Below are positions 6,369 to 6,647 of a stretch of DNA of 6,647 nucleotides, piece after piece. The DNA is from IDS-8 sp964607425. GTDB lineage: Bacteria; Pseudomonadota; Gammaproteobacteria; Steroidobacterales; Woeseiaceae. The stretch's first letter is position 1. The number at the start of each line of letters is the position of its first letter. The stretch spans positions 1-6,647 of the forward strand of contig CAZSKQ010000154.1 of assembly GCA_964607425.1 (NCBI GenBank). The letters run 5' to 3'. The notes under the pieces were generated by a model that was not told where the DNA came from, did no database searches, and was given only the letters and a program-made list of their open reading frames with translations. The translations under genes were made by a program, and so were the position numbers.

Positions 6369-6386
6369 GGGCCGGAAATCCGGCTC
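6369..6386 (+). other. rRNA leader hairpin 1
   Basis: GGGCCGG (6369-6375) pairs with CCGGCTC (6380-6386) through six Watson-Crick pairs and one G-U pair around an AAAT loop. A competing stem is possible: GATTTC (6363-6368) with GAAATC (6375-6380). The two stems cannot form together. The hairpin lies about 70 nt upstream of boxA. Confidence 0.55.
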
Positions 6387-6397
6387 CCTCGAGCTGG

Positions 6398-6416
6398 CGA
6401 TCCGGGAACCGGATCG
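6398..6416 (+). other. rRNA leader hairpin 2, perfect 8-bp stem
   Basis: CGATCCGG (6398-6405) and CCGGATCG (6409-6416) form a perfect 8-bp stem closed by a GAA triloop. It is the strongest simple hairpin in the leader and sits about 40 nt before boxA. That is roughly where a boxB-type stem is found in E. coli leaders, though the sequence itself is not recognisable as boxB. Confidence 0.65.
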
Positions 6417-6457
6417 ACGGTTTGCGGTCTAAATCTGGTTGTCCCTGACTGACGAAT

Positions 6458-6471
6458 CGCTCTTTAACAAT
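6458..6471 (+). promoter_or_regulatory. boxA antitermination element
   Basis: CGCTCTTTAACAAT differs from the E. coli rrn sequence TGCTCTTTAACAAT only at its first base. As RNA it binds NusB/NusE (ribosomal protein S10), allowing RNA polymerase to ignore Rho on untranslated rRNA. It lies about 130 nt upstream of mature 16S rRNA. Confidence 0.93.
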
Positions 6472-6486
6472 CGAATCAGATAATTT

Positions 6487-6499
6487 GTGTGGGTGCTCG
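6487..6499 (+). promoter_or_regulatory. boxC-like element of the rRNA leader
   Basis: GTGTGGGTGCTCG closely follows E. coli GTGTGGGCACTCG and keeps the same spacing downstream of boxA, with a similar AT-rich linker between. In E. coli this conserved region belongs to the antitermination and leader-processing block. Confidence 0.75.
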
Positions 6500-6507
6500 C
6501 GTTGGAG

Positions 6508-6524
6508 ATTGCCAAGCAGGCAAT
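6508..6524 (+). other. rRNA leader hairpin 3
   Basis: ATTGCC (6508-6513) and GGCAAT (6519-6524) form a perfect 6-bp stem with an AAGCA loop, just downstream of boxC. Confidence 0.55.
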
Positions 6525-6537
6525 ATCAAGCGTGAGT

Positions 6538-6561
6538 AACCAAACCTGTAATTCTTTGGTT
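6538..6561 (+). other. rRNA leader hairpin 4
   Basis: AACCAAA (6538-6544) and TTTGGTT (6555-6561) form a perfect 7-bp stem with a 10-nt loop about 40 nt before 16S rRNA. Part of this region may instead pair with sequence downstream of 16S to make the RNase III stem; that partner lies outside the window. Confidence 0.5.
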
Positions 6562-6583
6562 TCGGGAATCACGTCTGAAGTGC

Positions 6584-6598
6584 AAAGCTCATAGCTTT
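6584..6598 (+). other. Hairpin abutting the 16S rRNA 5' end
   Basis: AAAGCT (6584-6589) and AGCTTT (6593-6598) form a perfect 6-bp stem with a CAT loop, ending at the base before the predicted mature 16S terminus. It may mark or compete with the final 5' trimming site used by RNase E/G-type enzymes. Confidence 0.5.
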
Positions 6599-6647
6599 AA
6601 ACTGAAGAGTTTGATCCTGGCTCAGATTGAACGCTGGCGGCATGCCT
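6599..6647 (+). rRNA. rrs: 16S ribosomal RNA, first 49 nt (cut by window edge)
   Basis: AAACTGAAGAG at 6599-6609 aligns with the mature E. coli 16S start AAATTGAAGAG. The universal 27F site AGAGTTTGATCCTGGCTCAG follows exactly at 6608-6627. The next bases, ATTGAACGCTGGCGGCATG and onward, are the conserved proteobacterial continuation. The GGCATGCCT ending is found in many betaproteobacteria and some gammaproteobacteria, so it does not settle the lineage. The gene reads in the same direction as tyrS. Confidence 0.98.

Larger units (their letters stand above)
6229..6598 (+). ncRNA. 5' leader of the pre-rRNA transcript (no gene)
   Basis: This stretch of about 370 nt between the P1 start and mature 16S rRNA has no credible gene; short open frames in it lack ribosome sites and recognisable sequence. 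Its 3' half resembles the E. coli rrn leader closely from boxA through boxC. It contains several strong stem-loops, listed separately. The leader is expected to recruit the Nus antitermination complex and to supply the upstream strand of the RNase III processing stem around 16S rRNA. The pairing partner of that stem lies beyond the right edge. Confidence 0.8.

Noticed and set aside
6119..6448. Open frames over the rRNA promoter and leader (6119-6448 and 6241-6432)
   Set aside because: They cross the P1 promoter and the structured leader, lack ribosome sites, and have no recognisable protein sequence.

Overview
This GC-rich window looks like the chromosome of a gammaproteobacterium. Four observations support this. 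The 16S rRNA start carries a perfect universal 27F site followed by a proteobacterial-type sequence. The rRNA leader has an almost E. coli-like boxA and boxC. The tyrosyl-tRNA synthetase is of the KMSKS (TyrZ) type. The block anmK / M23 peptidase / tyrS(Z) / 16S rRNA is, from memory, the arrangement seen in Pseudomonas aeruginosa. Genus cannot be decided from 49 bases of 16S. No mobile element, CRISPR array, tRNA or phage gene was seen.

Layout. On the minus strand, positions 4670 down to 1 hold three co-directional genes: an inner-membrane-anchored M23 (LytM/MepM-like) peptidoglycan endopeptidase, anmK (anhydro-MurNAc kinase) and ppk1 (polyphosphate kinase, cut by the left edge a little before its C-terminus). 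The peptidase and anmK overlap through a TTGA stop/start. ppk1 follows 65 bp later and has its own extended -10 candidate. All three start on non-ATG codons (TTG, TTG, GTG). On the plus strand, divergent from the peptidase, lies tyrS (4825-6024). It is followed by about 160 bp of very GC-rich intergenic DNA, a strong rRNA promoter with a fully GC discriminator, a roughly 370-nt rRNA leader rich in stem-loops with boxA and boxC, and the first 49 nt of 16S rRNA.

How it fits together. The M23 peptidase would open peptidoglycan cross-links in the periplasm. AnmK returns the anhydro-sugar released by wall turnover to MurNAc-6-phosphate, so these two form a wall-remodelling and recycling unit. Ppk1 makes polyphosphate, a stress and energy store. 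TyrS and the rRNA operon belong to the translation machinery. The 154-bp divergent region (4671-4824) holds a convincing promoter for the peptidase/anmK operon and a perfect 17-bp inverted repeat sitting on its predicted transcription start.

Nothing here is a clear undescribed multi-gene system. The items most worth a second look are that inverted repeat, the chain of non-ATG and overlapping starts, the competing hairpins in the rRNA leader, and the lack of a convincing terminator between tyrS and the rRNA operon.
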